This document shows positions 1-8,559 of a stretch of DNA of 64,000 nucleotides, in pieces. The stretch spans positions 2,666,001 through 2,730,000 of the forward strand of contig NZ_CP034412.1 in NCBI RefSeq assembly GCF_006094275.1, given 5' to 3'. Below the pieces are notes generated by a model, which did not search any database, had not been told where the DNA came from, and worked only from the letters and a program-made list of their open reading frames with translations. Every line of letters begins with the position of its first letter. Position 1 is the first letter of the stretch. A program made the position numbers and the translations under genes. Source of the stretch: Glutamicibacter creatinolyticus (GTDB taxonomy: Bacteria > Actinomycetota > Actinomycetes > Actinomycetales > Micrococcaceae).

Positions 1-2412
1 CGCGGCCGCGACCACGTCCAGGTGGTGTTCGACCACCACCACAGTGTTGCCCTGCTCCACCAGCCGGTGCAGCTGCGCCACCAGCAGCTGCACGTCGGCC
101 GGGTGCAGACCCGTGGTCGGCTCATCAAGCAGATACAGGGTGTGCCCGCGCCGGGCGCGTTGTAGCTCGGTGGCCAGTTTGATGCGCTGGGCTTCCCCGC
201 CGGAGAGTTCGGTGGCCGGCTGCCCCAGGCTGAGGTACCCCAGCCCCACTTCCTGCAGGGTTGCCAGCGCCCGGGCGGCGGCCGGGATTGGGTGCAGGAA
301 TTCTGCGGCCTCGTCCACGCTCATCGCCAGCACTTCGGCAATGTTCTTAGGCTGCGCGCCGTCCGTCGGCTGGTAGGTCACCTCCAGGGTCTGCGGGTTG
401 TACCGGGCCCCGTGGCAGGTGGGACACGGTCCGTAGGTGCCGGGCAGGAAGAGAAGCTCGATTTCCAGGTAGCCCTCCCCCTGGCAGGTTTCGCAGCGCC
501 CGCCGGCCACGTTGAAGGAGAACCGGCCAGCCCCGTAGCCGCGTTCCCGCGCCAGCTGGGTGTCGGCGAACGTCTTGCGCACCGCATCGAACAGGCCGGT
601 GTAGGTGGCCAGGTTGGAGCGCGGGGTGCGCCCAATAGGTTTTTGATCCATGACCACGCAGCGGTTCAGGGCCTCGGCGCCCAGCACCCGACCGACCTGT
701 GCGGTGACTTCCTCGGAAGGCTCGGCGTTCCTTGGGCTGGCGGGGGCGGTGCGCAGCTTGCCCTGCACGGATTGGGCCAGGGCGTGAGAGACCAGGGAGG
801 ACTTGCCCGAACCGGACACCCCGGTCACCGCGGTGAAGACCCCCAACGGGAAACGGGCCTGCAGATCCATCAGGTTGTGCAGGTTCACCCCCTGCAGTTC
901 CAGCCAGCCGCTGGCCTGCCGTATCTGGTGGTCGGGGGCCGGGGGCGGGGTCAGGAAGCGGCGGGTCACCGAGGACTGAACTTCCTTCAGCCCGGGCACC
1001 GGGCCACTGTAGAGGACTTGTCCCCCGTTGCGTCCGGCCCGCGGGCCGACATCCACGATCCAGTCGGCGGCGGCGACCACATCCATGTTGTGCTCCACCA
1101 CGAACACCGAGTTTCCGGCCTCCTTCAGCGAACCGAGCACCTGGATCAGCGGCTGCGCGTCGGCCGGGTGCAGTCCCGCGGAGGGTTCATCCAGCACGTA
1201 GATCACTCCGAACAGGCCCGAGCGCAACTGGGTGGCGATGCGCAGGCGCTGCATCTCCCCCGGGGAAAGGGTGGGGGTGGCCCTGTTCAGGCTCAGGTAG
1301 CCCAGCCCCAGGTCCAGCAGCACCTGGATGCGGGCGCGCAGGTCCGTGCCGATGGTCTGGGCGACCTGCTGCTCGGCGGCGGTGGCCTGCTGCTGGGGTT
1401 GATAGGTATCAAGCAGTTCGGCCAGCTCGGTGAGCGAGGCCGCGTTGAACTCGGCAATGGTGCGCTCTGCGAAGCGCACCGCGAGGGACTCCTGGCGGAA
1501 TCCGCTGCCCCCGCACAGCGGGCAGGGCCCGGTCTTCAGGAAGCGCAGGGCCTTGGCCCGCATGGTTTCACTCTTGGACTCGGCCACCGTATGCAGCACA
1601 TAGCGTTTGGCGCTCCAGAACCGGCCCTTGTACGGCTTTTCGATGCGGTCCCGTTCCGGGGTCACCTCCACCACCGGCTGCTCGTCCGTGAACAGCAGCC
1701 AGTCCCGGTCCTTGCGGGCCAGCTGCCCGAAGGGCTTGTCCACGTCATAACCCAGGTGGCTGGCCACGTCGCGCAGGTTCTTGCCCTGCCAGGCCCCGGG
1801 CCAGGCGGCGATCGCGCCCTGTCGGATGCTCAGGGACGGGTCGGGCACCAGCAGCTCCTCGCTGACCGTGTGGGCCTGGCCCAGCCCGTGGCATTGCGGG
1901 CAGGCACCGACCGCGGTGTTCGGGGAGAACGCGTCCGAATCCAGGCGCGCCGCACCCGGCGGGTAGCTGCCGGCCCGGGAGAAGAGCATGCGCACCGAAT
2001 TGGACAGGGTGGTCAGGGTGCCCACGCTGGAGCGGGAGCTGGAACCGGCGCGGCGCTGCTGCAGCGCCACCGCCGGGGGCAGACCTGAAATGTACTCGAC
2101 CTTCGGGGTGTGGCCCTGGGAAATCAGCCGGCGCGCGTAGGGAGCCACGGATTCCAGGAAGCGGCGCTGGGCCTCGGCGAAGATGGTGCCAAACGCGAGC
2201 GAGGACTTGCCCGAACCGGAGACCCCGGTGAACGCCACGATCGCATCCCGCGGGATGCGCACCTCCACGTTCTGCAGGTTGTTCTCACTCGCCCCGCGCA
2301 CGTGCAAGAACCCGTCCTGCCCGGCCGTGGCGCCGGGCGCCGGCAGTGCGGGAGCGGGGTCGGCGCCCGGGGTGGGGTGAATGCTGTCGTGCTGCTGGTC
2401 CAAGGTCTTCAC
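1..2412 (-). CDS. UvrA-like excinuclease ABC ATPase, short paralogue (partial, C-terminus off the left edge)
   Basis: 804 codons are visible from a GTG at 2412. Two ABC ATPase halves are clear: Walker A GVSGSGKSS near residues 63-71 and again near 500, each followed by a signature (SPGEMQRLRIA, then SGGEAQRIKLA) and a Walker B region (VIYVLDEPSAGLHP, then LYLLDEPTTGLHP). Zinc-binding pairs CPQCHG, CPLCGG and CETCQG...CPTCHG are present. The spacing between the first Walker A and first signature is short, which fits the class II UvrA paralogues that lack the UvrB-binding insertion and are linked to DNA-damage or drug tolerance rather than core excision repair. A roughly 35-residue Pro/Ala-rich N-terminal extension precedes the first domain. 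The family is certain; the paralogue class is an inference from size and spacing. Confidence 0.9.
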   Translation of the reverse strand, partial: MKTLDQQHDSIHPTPGADPAPALPAPGATAGQDGFLHVRGASENNLQNVEVRIPRDAIVAFTGVSGSGKSSLAFGTIFAEAQRRFLESVAPYARRLISQGHTPKVEYISGLPPAVALQQRRAGSSSRSSVGTLTTLSNSVRMLFSRAGSYPPGAARLDSDAFSPNTAVGACPQCHGLGQAHTVSEELLVPDPSLSIRQGAIAAWPGAWQGKNLRDVASHLGYDVDKPFGQLARKDRDWLLFTDEQPVVEVTPERDRIEKPYKGRFWSAKRYVLHTVAESKSETMRAKALRFLKTGPCPLCGGSGFRQESLAVRFAERTIAEFNAASLTELAELLDTYQPQQQATAAEQQVAQTIGTDLRARIQVLLDLGLGYLSLNRATPTLSPGEMQRLRIATQLRSGLFGVIYVLDEPSAGLHPADAQPLIQVLGSLKEAGNSVFVVEHNMDVVAAADWIVDVGPRAGRNGGQVLYSGPVPGLKEVQSSVTRRFLTPPPAPDHQIRQASGWLELQGVNLHNLMDLQARFPLGVFTAVTGVSGSGKSSLVSHALAQSVQGKLRTAPASPRNAEPSEEVTAQVGRVLGAEALNRCVVMDQKPIGRTPRSNLATYTGLFDAVRKTFADTQLARERGYGAGRFSFNVAGGRCETCQGEGYLEIELLFLPGTYGPCPTCHGARYNPQTLEVTYQPTDGAQPKNIAEVLAMSVDEAAEFLHPIPAAARALATLQEVGLGYLSLGQPATELSGGEAQRIKLATELQRARRGHTLYLLDEPTTGLHPADVQLLVAQLHRLVEQGNTVVVVEHHLDVVAAA

Positions 2413-2570
2413 GTTCCCCACCCTAGGCGCAAGCGCCCGGGCCGCTCAATGAACTGGCTTACCCTTGTCCGTTGGCAGGAAACACTCTGGACGCCGCTCC
2501 GCCGGGCGGTGCGGTTGCGGTAGGCTTTCGACACTTGCACGCTGTGTTGTTGTCACGAGGAGTCCGGAAT

Positions 2571-3059
2571 ATGGGGAAACGGCGAAGCATGCCCGATGAC
2601 AGTCCCGAGGCGCCGCACCGCCAGTGGAATGAGCTGTTGCAGGAGATGCGCGTCATGCAGACGGGCATCCAGATCCTGGCGGCGTTCCTGGTGGTGCTGC
2701 CCTTCCAGTCGCGGTTCGAGATCGTTGAGCCGCGCGAACAGGTGATCTATGCGGTGCTGCTGCTGGTCTCGGTGCTGCTGATCCTGCTGATGATCTTCCC
2801 GGTGGCGGTCCACCGCTACCTGTTCGGGCAGCGGGTGAAGGCCACCACCGTGCACCTGGGGCATATCGTGGTCAAGGTCGTCGGGATCGGGGTGGGCCTG
2901 CTGATCTGCGGTTGTGTCTGGTTCGTGGTGCAGGTGCTGTTCGGCTGGCAGATCGGCTCGCTGGTCGGCGGTTCACTGATGCTGGTGACCATCTTCCTGC
3001 TGGTGATCCTGCCGCGGCTGGTCACCCCGCTGGACACCCTGCCGCAGCAGGACCGCTAG
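2571..3059 (+). CDS. DUF6328-type four-helix membrane protein
   Basis: 162 aa. The ATG at 2571 was chosen because GAGGAG lies about 8 nt upstream; the frame is open further upstream but without a ribosome site. After a charged cytoplasmic start there are about four membrane helices (roughly residues 30-45, 60-80, 105-125 and 130-150). The layout and the motif near ELLQEMRVMQTGIQILAAF match actinobacterial DUF6328 proteins, whose function is unknown. It overlaps the convergent MpaB-like gene by 4 nt, leaving no room for a separate terminator. Confidence 0.72.
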   Translation: MGKRRSMPDDSPEAPHRQWNELLQEMRVMQTGIQILAAFLVVLPFQSRFEIVEPREQVIYAVLLLVSVLLILLMIFPVAVHRYLFGQRVKATTVHLGHIVVKVVGIGVGLLICGCVWFVVQVLFGWQIGSLVGGSLMLVTIFLLVILPRLVTPLDTLPQQDR

Positions 3060-3862
3060 CCCAGCCGCCCCTTGTCAATGCGGCGCAGACTGTAGCGCAT
3101 CGGGGCATGGCGCACCGCCCGGGGCAGTACCCGGTTCGCGGTACGCAGCACCCGAACCACCGCGCCGTAGCGCCGACGCACCGTGGGGGTGAGCCGGTAC
3201 CCGTAGAGTTCGCGCACCCGCGGCGGCAGCTGGGCAATGGTCACATCCCGCACCAGCGGCAGCACCGCCCGAATCCACCAGGGGGCGTGGCGCCCGGTGA
3301 ACAGCTCATCTGCTGCCTGGCGCACCTCCTCGGTGACCTGCAGCTGTCCCAGCATCTGCTGGAAGTAGCGTTCAAATTCCGCGAGGTCCGCCGGCCAGAA
3401 ACCCTCGGGCATCTGCAGCGCGCTTCCCAGCACGGCGTACTCGCGGTACAACGCCTCCTCATCGTTCGCTTCCAGGGCCGGCAGCGTCAGCCGGGCGGCG
3501 AGGGTCGCCGAATCGTAGAGGGTTGCCGCCACCCACACCTGTAGCCGGGGGTCACGGGCGGAGTAGGCCGGGGCCCCGTGCAGCGGATCACGCGGAGCAT
3601 GCACCGGCCGGTGGGCGGCGTCCACGAAGTTCACCACGCGCTCGCGCTGCCGTTCGTTGCCGGCACCCAGTGCGTAGACGTAGGCAAGGGTATTGTGCAG
3701 CCGGGAGAGCGGGTCGGCGACAAAGTTCGAGTGGCGCACCACTGCGGTGCCGATGCGCGGTTCGGCCAGCTGCAGCAAGATGGCCCTCCCCGCCCCCAGC
3801 AGCAGGCTCGCCTCCGGGGCGATGCGACGCAGAAGGCCTTCTTGGGGCTGGCGTGAATCCAT
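3056..3862 (-). CDS. MpaB-like / DUF2236 oxygenase-family protein
   Basis: 268 aa from ATG 3862. An in-frame start further up would overlap the divergent mntR start, so it was not used. The sequence follows the DUF2236 (MpaB/rubber-oxygenase-like) pattern: RHSNFVADPLSRLHNTLAYV near residues 43-62, the His-rich DAAHRPVHAP at 81-90, then ARDPRLQVWVAATLYDS and an AEFERYFQQML segment. Characterised relatives bind haem b through conserved His and Arg residues; whether this one is catalytic cannot be judged here. There are no clear neighbours in a shared pathway. Family assignment is good, substrate unknown. Confidence 0.78.
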   Translation of the reverse strand: MDSRQPQEGLLRRIAPEASLLLGAGRAILLQLAEPRIGTAVVRHSNFVADPLSRLHNTLAYVYALGAGNERQRERVVNFVDAAHRPVHAPRDPLHGAPAYSARDPRLQVWVAATLYDSATLAARLTLPALEANDEEALYREYAVLGSALQMPEGFWPADLAEFERYFQQMLGQLQVTEEVRQAADELFTGRHAPWWIRAVLPLVRDVTIAQLPPRVRELYGYRLTPTVRRRYGAVVRVLRTANRVLPRAVRHAPMRYSLRRIDKGRLG

Positions 3863-3974
3863 GGTGTCCAGAATAGGGCAGCGCCCTGCATAGCCGATGG
3901 GAAGGCGTCGGTGCGGCCACGCCTGGACCTGTCCACCAAGCTGGCACCAATCAGCATTGACTATGATGTAAGAC

Positions 3975-4649
3975 GTGTCAGTCACCCAGCTTTCGGATAG
4001 CGCGCAGAACTACCTGAAGATCATTTTCAGTCTCAAGGAGTGGTCTGATGAGCCGGTCACGCCCACGGTGATTGCCGAACGGGCCGGAGTGAAGCTTTCC
4101 ACGGTCTCCGGGGCTTTGGGCAAGCTGCGTCAGCAGGACCTGCTGGATCACGCCCCCTACGGAGAAGTCAGTCTCACCGAGACCGGGCGCGCCTACGCGG
4201 TGGCCATGGTCCGCCGCCACCGGCTGATTGAAACGTTCCTGGTGCAAATGCTCGGGTACCGCTGGGACCAGGTCCACGCGGAGGCCGAACACCTGGAGCA
4301 TGCGGTCTCGGATTTCATGATCAGCCGGATCGACGAGCTGTTGGGCCACCCGACCCGGGACCCGCACGGAGACCCGATTCCCAGCGCCGACGGACTAATC
4401 GACATGCCCAACGCCCACCCCTTGGGGGAAACCGCCCCGGGCAGCGACGTGGTGGTTGAACGGATCTCGGATGCGGATTCGCAGCTGCTGCAGTACTTCT
4501 CCGACCACGGCATTGTGGTTGGCGCCCGGCTGCACGTCACCGGTGGGGATCCGTTCTCGGACACCATCGAGGTCAGCGCCGGGCCCGAGGCCAAGACCGT
4601 GGTCCTGGGCAGCCGGGCCTCCGGCGCCGTGTGGGTCTCCGCGGCTTAG
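3975..4649 (+). CDS. mntR: MntR/SirR-type metal-dependent transcriptional regulator (DtxR family)
   Basis: 224 aa from GTG 3975. It has an N-terminal winged helix (about residues 10-60, with ITVIAERAG-like and STVSGALGKL segments), the DtxR dimerisation/metal segment with RRHRLIETFLVQMLGY and EAEHLEHAVSD (His and Glu ligands typical of the family), the DPHGDPIP motif and a C-terminal SH3-like (FeoA) domain from about 150. The sequence resembles mycobacterial SirR/MntR more than IdeR. Its convergent neighbour is a manganese-type ABC transporter, so a role as manganese-sensing repressor of that operon is the natural reading. Two palindromes upstream of the transporter are candidate binding sites. 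Confidence 0.87.
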   Translation: MSVTQLSDSAQNYLKIIFSLKEWSDEPVTPTVIAERAGVKLSTVSGALGKLRQQDLLDHAPYGEVSLTETGRAYAVAMVRRHRLIETFLVQMLGYRWDQVHAEAEHLEHAVSDFMISRIDELLGHPTRDPHGDPIPSADGLIDMPNAHPLGETAPGSDVVVERISDADSQLLQYFSDHGIVVGARLHVTGGDPFSDTIEVSAGPEAKTVVLGSRASGAVWVSAA

Positions 4650-5521
4650 GCGCGGGCCGTCAGTGCCTTGCGTCGCCGGGCCGCGCGCACGGATTTGGCG
4701 ACCATCCCCTGCCTCGGGCTGAAGAGGTAGACCCCCAGGAAGATCAGGCCCTGGGCCAGTACCACCATGCCGCCGGTCGAGGCGTCCAGGTAGTAGCTGG
4801 CGTACACGCCCACCACCCCGGCTGAGGCGGCCAGCACCGGTGCGATCACCAGCATTCGTCCAAAGCGATCGGTCAGCAGGTACGCGGTGGCACCGGGAAT
4901 GATCAGCATGGCCACCACCAGGATCACCCCCACCGCCTGCAGCGCGACCACCGAGGTCATGGCCAGCAGGCCAAGCAGAACCGCTCCCAGGATCCTGGGG
5001 TTCATGCCCAGCGCGTGGGCGTGGATGGGGTCAAAGGCATAGAGCGTGAAGTCTTTGCGCTTGGTGATCAGCACCGCGAAGGTGACCGCCCCCAGGGCCA
5101 GCACTTGCCACAGGTCTGCCCGGGATACACCCAGCAGGTTGCCGAACAGGATGTGGTTCAAATCCAGGTGGCTGGGAGTCACGGAGATCAGCACCAGCCC
5201 GAACGCAAACAGGGTGGTGAACACGATCCCGATTGCCGCGTCCTCCTTCACCCGGCTGGTGTCGCGCAGTCCCCCGATCAGCGCCACCGCCAGCAGCCCG
5301 AACACCACCGCCCCCAGCGCGAACGGCGCCCCAAGGATGTAGGCGATCACCACCCCGGGCAGCACCGCATGGGAGACCGCATCCCCCATCAGTGACCAGC
5401 CGATCAGCACCAGCCAGCAGGAGAGCACCGCACACAGCACCGCGGCGATCACGGTCACGGCCAGGGCGCGCAGCATGAAGGTGTAGCCCAGCGGCTCGGA
5501 GAGCAGTTCGATCAGATTCAT
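4646..5521 (-). CDS. mntC: Manganese/zinc ABC transporter, membrane permease
   Basis: 291 aa, about eight or nine membrane helices, of the ABC-3 permease family (ZnuB/MntB/SitC). Diagnostic segments include WSLMGDAVSHAVLPGVVIAY near residues 48-66 and the GLLAMTSVVALQAVGVILVVAM stretch (split here only for length) that forms the coupling region. It is the last gene of a three-gene operon; its ATG overlaps the stop of the ATPase gene by 4 nt (ATGA), and its 3' end overlaps mntR by 4 nt. Together with the ATPase and the lipoprotein it would import Mn(II) (or Zn(II)). Confidence 0.9.
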   Translation of the reverse strand: MNLIELLSEPLGYTFMLRALAVTVIAAVLCAVLSCWLVLIGWSLMGDAVSHAVLPGVVIAYILGAPFALGAVVFGLLAVALIGGLRDTSRVKEDAAIGIVFTTLFAFGLVLISVTPSHLDLNHILFGNLLGVSRADLWQVLALGAVTFAVLITKRKDFTLYAFDPIHAHALGMNPRILGAVLLGLLAMTSVVALQAVGVILVVAMLIIPGATAYLLTDRFGRMLVIAPVLAASAGVVGVYASYYLDASTGGMVVLAQGLIFLGVYLFSPRQGMVAKSVRAARRRKALTARA

Positions 5522-6255
5522 TTTCCGCCTCGGTTCATCGGGTCCAGGCCAAAGGCCAGCGCCAGGTTCTCGGGTTGCAGCACGCTCTGCGGGCTGCCGT
5601 GCATCAAAACCCGGGTCATCAGCAACACGGCTTCATCGGCCAGGTTCGGCAGGGCATGCAGGTCATGGGTGGAGATCAGCACACTGCCGCCCTCCGCGGC
5701 GATCTCACGCAGCAGTTCGGTGATGGTCCCCTCACTGCGCTTGTCCACCCCGGCGAACGGCTCGTCCAGCAGCATGATGGTCGCCTCCTGGGCGATGCAG
5801 CGGGCCACGAAGGTGCGTTTCTTTTGACCCCCGGAGAGCTGGCCGATTTGCCGGTCCGCGTGCTTGGCCAGGCCCACGCGTTCCAGGGCAGTGTCAACGG
5901 CCCGGTGATCGGCCTTGCTGGGTCGGCGCAGGAAACCCATCCGCCCATAGCGTCCGGTCATCACCACTTCACGCACGGAGATTGGAAAGTCCCAGTCCAC
6001 TGCCTCGTTCTGCGGCACGTAACCGATGGCGGCCCGCTTGCGCGCCAATTGCGGGTCCATTCCGTTGATCCGCACGGTGCCGGTGTCCGGGCGAATCAGG
6101 CCCATGATCGTCTTGAACAAGGTGGACTTGCCCGAGCCGTTCATGCCGATCAGCGCACACACGCTGCCGGGGTGAACCTGCAGGCTGGCCGAGTCCAGGG
6201 CCAGCACCGGCCCGTAGTGCACGGTGGCGTCACGCACGTCGATTGCTGGTGTCAT
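5518..6255 (-). CDS. mntB: Manganese/zinc ABC transporter, ATPase
   Basis: 245 aa. Walker A GMNGSGKST near residues 37-45, Q-loop in GYVPQNEAVDWDFP, signature QLSGGQKKRTFVARC, Walker B IMLLDEPFAGVD and a switch His in STHDLHALP are all intact, so it should hydrolyse ATP. The VPQNEAVDWDFP motif is characteristic of the Mn/Zn (SitB/MntB) branch. The gene overlaps the binding-protein gene upstream and the permease downstream by 4 nt each, indicating translational coupling. Confidence 0.92.
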   Translation of the reverse strand: MTPAIDVRDATVHYGPVLALDSASLQVHPGSVCALIGMNGSGKSTLFKTIMGLIRPDTGTVRINGMDPQLARKRAAIGYVPQNEAVDWDFPISVREVVMTGRYGRMGFLRRPSKADHRAVDTALERVGLAKHADRQIGQLSGGQKKRTFVARCIAQEATIMLLDEPFAGVDKRSEGTITELLREIAAEGGSVLISTHDLHALPNLADEAVLLMTRVLMHGSPQSVLQPENLALAFGLDPMNRGGK

Positions 6256-7211
6256 TTTCCGTTTCCATTCAGGGCCCGGGCGATCGCCCGGGTGTCGTGG
6301 GTGATCAGGTCCAGGTAAGTGGGTACCGGACCGTCGGGTTCGGAGAGCGAATCCACATAGAGCGCTCCCCCGTAGACGGCGTCGGTGGACTCAACGACCC
6401 GCTGCATCGCGGCATCGGAGACCGTGGATTCGCAAAAGACCGCAGGCACCTGGTGCTCACGCACATAGTCGATGGTGGAGGCCACCTTGCGGGGGGTGGC
6501 CTGGGATTCGGAGTTCACCGCCCACAGGTACTGTTCATGCAGCCCGGCATCGCGGGCCAGGTAGGAGAACGCGCCTTCGCAGCTGACCAGCGCCCGCTTG
6601 GTCTTGGGCAGGTGGGCCACGTCGGCCAGCAGCTGATCGTGCACCTGCTGCAGTTCCCGCTGGTAGTCGGCCGCGTTCTGCCGGTAGTCGGCGGCGTGCG
6701 GCGGATCCAATGCCGCAAACGCCTCTGCCATGTTCTGCACATAGGTTTGCACGTTGACCGGGCTCATCCAGGCATGGGGATTGGGTAGGCCGCTGGCATC
6801 CCCGTGCGCGATGGCAATCGGTTCGATGCCCTGGCTGACGTTCACGTGCGGCGCATCGACGTCCGCAACGAACTGCTCAAACCAGGCTTCGAGCCCCAGC
6901 CCGTTGTCCAGGATCAGATCCGCCCCGGCTGCGCGGCGCAGGTCATCGGGGGTAGGTTCATAGCCGTGGATCTCCGCCCCGAACTTAGTGATCGATTCGA
7001 CGCGCAGATGCTCACCGGCAACGTTGTGTGCGATATCGGCCAGCACGGTAAACGTCGTGAGCACGGTGGGGCGTGAATCGGCGGCGGGTTCGGCGCTGGC
7101 ATCCGTGCTGGCTGGCGCCGCGCAGCCTGCCAGCAGCAAGGCCAGGACCAGCGCGAGCGCTGCTGGGCAGGTCACGGCGTGCCGCCGTTTCCAGCTTTCG
7201 GGTAGGTGCAT
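6252..7211 (-). CDS. mntA: Manganese-type metal-binding lipoprotein of ABC transporter
   Basis: 319 aa. A signal peptide ends in the lipobox LLAGC (Cys30), so the protein is a membrane-anchored lipoprotein. The cluster 9 (ZnuA/PsaA) fold is clear. The four predicted metal ligands are His82 (EIHGYEP), His146 (NPHAW), Glu212 (SCEGAF) and Asp287 (YVDSL). The His-His-Glu-Asp set is that of manganese/iron-type receptors such as PsaA, and there is no His-rich loop of the kind common in zinc receptors. It is first in the operon; paired palindromes lie about 70-100 nt upstream of the start. Confidence 0.9.
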   Translation of the reverse strand: MHLPESWKRRHAVTCPAALALVLALLLAGCAAPASTDASAEPAADSRPTVLTTFTVLADIAHNVAGEHLRVESITKFGAEIHGYEPTPDDLRRAAGADLILDNGLGLEAWFEQFVADVDAPHVNVSQGIEPIAIAHGDASGLPNPHAWMSPVNVQTYVQNMAEAFAALDPPHAADYRQNAADYQRELQQVHDQLLADVAHLPKTKRALVSCEGAFSYLARDAGLHEQYLWAVNSESQATPRKVASTIDYVREHQVPAVFCESTVSDAAMQRVVESTDAVYGGALYVDSLSEPDGPVPTYLDLITHDTRAIARALNGNGK

Positions 7212-7277
7212 CAGCGGACCCCGACTCCATTCTCATTGTGCAGAATGCGGCACCTCTGTGTGCCACACCCCCAGAGT

Positions 7278-7308
7278 AATGTTTGAGGGGTCAAACATTC
7301 AAATTTGA
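7278..7308. promoter_or_regulatory. Paired palindromes upstream of the manganese transporter, candidate MntR operator
   Basis: AATGTTTGA (7278-7286) and TCAAACATT (7291-7299) form a perfect 9-bp inverted repeat around GGGG. Directly adjoining it, TCAAATTTGA (7299-7308) is a perfect 10-bp palindrome. All arms share TTTGA/TCAAA. The position, in the upstream region of the metal-receptor gene, and the presence of a DtxR-family regulator nearby make this the best candidate for the regulator's site. The assignment to MntR is an inference. Confidence 0.6.
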
Positions 7309-7379
7309 TACACCTGACCTGAAGTTCGTGACCAAGGATTCCCTTCGGCGAACCGTGAAGGTTCCGGTGTGCCCCGCAG

Positions 7380-7730
7380 CTAGTGGTACAGGAAGATCAA
7401 CAACAGCCGCGCCTGCTCCAGGGCGGTGACCGAATGCTCCAGGGACGCCTCCAAATGCATCATCGCCCCGGCGGCCAACCGATGCACCGTTCCACCGATC
7501 TCCAGCTCAACGCTCCCGGAGGCTACCTGGATGATCACCGGGTGCGGCGAGGAATGCTCACTGAGGACCACCTGGTCGTCAAAGGCCAGCTCGGTCACCC
7601 GGAAGTTATCGGCCTTGTAATGGGTGTGGGGGGAAATTCTTCCCGGCTTAAAAGGATTGGTCTCGGCCAGCTGACCGACCCCGGTCGTAATTACGCCTCG
7701 GGGCAAGTCGCTGTTGACTGGGTGCTCCAT
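7380..7730 (-). CDS. Small cupin-domain protein (copy A)
   Basis: 116 aa, a single cupin barrel with HTHYKADNFRVTELAFDDQVVL, SSPHPVIIQVASGSVEL and GGTVHRLAAGAMMHLEASLEHSV segments (each longer stretch is a run through one barrel strand pair). His residues lie at the usual cupin positions, so metal binding is possible. It has exactly the length and layout of the cupin at 8560-8910: both start with a variable segment, then NPxKxGxxS/A, F and an EIxFD strand. The two genes lie on the same strand on either side of a PTH2-like gene. No enzymatic role can be named; relatives are often redox- or stress-linked. Confidence 0.75.
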   Translation of the reverse strand: MEHPVNSDLPRGVITTGVGQLAETNPFKPGRISPHTHYKADNFRVTELAFDDQVVLSEHSSPHPVIIQVASGSVELEIGGTVHRLAAGAMMHLEASLEHSVTALEQARLLLIFLYH

Positions 7731-7832
7731 CTGCTGCGTCCCTTCGCTCGCTGCCGCTTAGTGCAACCTTGGCACAACTGACGGCAAGGAACCAGAGCCA
7801 ACGTTGCCCCGTGGGGCTCTACCGCCCCAACG

Positions 7833-8483
7833 CTATCCGGCCAGCAGCACGTAGGCCGTGGCCGAGCCCGGTTCGATTTCGGTGCGTCCGGCGTCATGAA
7901 TCACCGGGCCGTGGGCAAGCTCCATGCTGGCGGTGAAGTCATCACGGCTCAGCTGCCGCACCCCAAGGGTGGCGCCGTCGGCGATCCATTGCTGCACGAT
8001 ATCCTCGTCGGCTTCCAGCAACCAGGCAAACAGGGCGTGGGCGGCCTGGGCGCTGGCCTTGCCGGTGGACATCTCCAGGGAGGCGTCCAGGACGATCACC
8101 ACTTGCCCGCCCAGCACCCCGCCGGATTGCGGCAGCTGTGTGCCGGAGACCTGCAGCTTAGCCAGGATCTTGGGCATGTCATCGGCCGGAACCGGGGCAA
8201 GCCCGGCGGCCTGTGCACCGCCAATTTCAATGAGGGCGTGCTCGGGGAACTCCTGCCGCACCTTGGCGAACGCCTTGGGGTTCGCCCGTCGCACCGACTT
8301 GCCGAAAGCCCCATGCGCCCAGGGCTGCCAGGCTGGGTTCACCGGATCCTGCAGGAAAGCGGCGATCGAAGCCAGTGCGACGGCGGCAATGGCTTCGTCC
8401 TCGCCGGCCGGGTCTTCCTTGTCGACCAGCAGGATGATGGGTTGAATCAGCTCCGAGGCGACACGTTCGGTATATTCGCTCAT
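7833..8483 (-). CDS. PTH2-like peptidyl-tRNA hydrolase family protein
   Basis: 216 aa. The segment VVIVLDASLEMSTGKASAQAA near residues 128-148 (runs TGKASAQAAHALFAWL at its end) is the PTH2 signature, where canonical enzymes have MGKGKxAAQCSHA. The rest, including LLEADEDIVQQWIADG and a C-terminal GPVIHDAGRTEI.PGSATAYVLLAG, fits the actinobacterial proteins annotated as aminoacyl-tRNA hydrolase. The N-terminal 110 residues form a second, less conserved part (LIQPIILLVDKEDP, AIAAVALASIAAFL) that is typical of these long forms. Predicted role: recycling of peptidyl-tRNA. This is family-based; activity is not shown. Confidence 0.72.
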   Translation of the reverse strand: MSEYTERVASELIQPIILLVDKEDPAGEDEAIAAVALASIAAFLQDPVNPAWQPWAHGAFGKSVRRANPKAFAKVRQEFPEHALIEIGGAQAAGLAPVPADDMPKILAKLQVSGTQLPQSGGVLGGQVVIVLDASLEMSTGKASAQAAHALFAWLLEADEDIVQQWIADGATLGVRQLSRDDFTASMELAHGPVIHDAGRTEIEPGSATAYVLLAG

Positions 8484-8559
8484 TGCTTCATCTTCGCATT
8501 CCCGGGCGGATTACGGCACTCGTTGACTTCGGCGGCGTCCTTCGTCCGGGTGAGGACGT

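Noticed and set aside
292-2088. Long plus-strand open frame opposite the UvrA-like gene
   Set aside because: Antisense shadow of a GC-rich gene. The minus strand gives a full set of ABC and zinc motifs.
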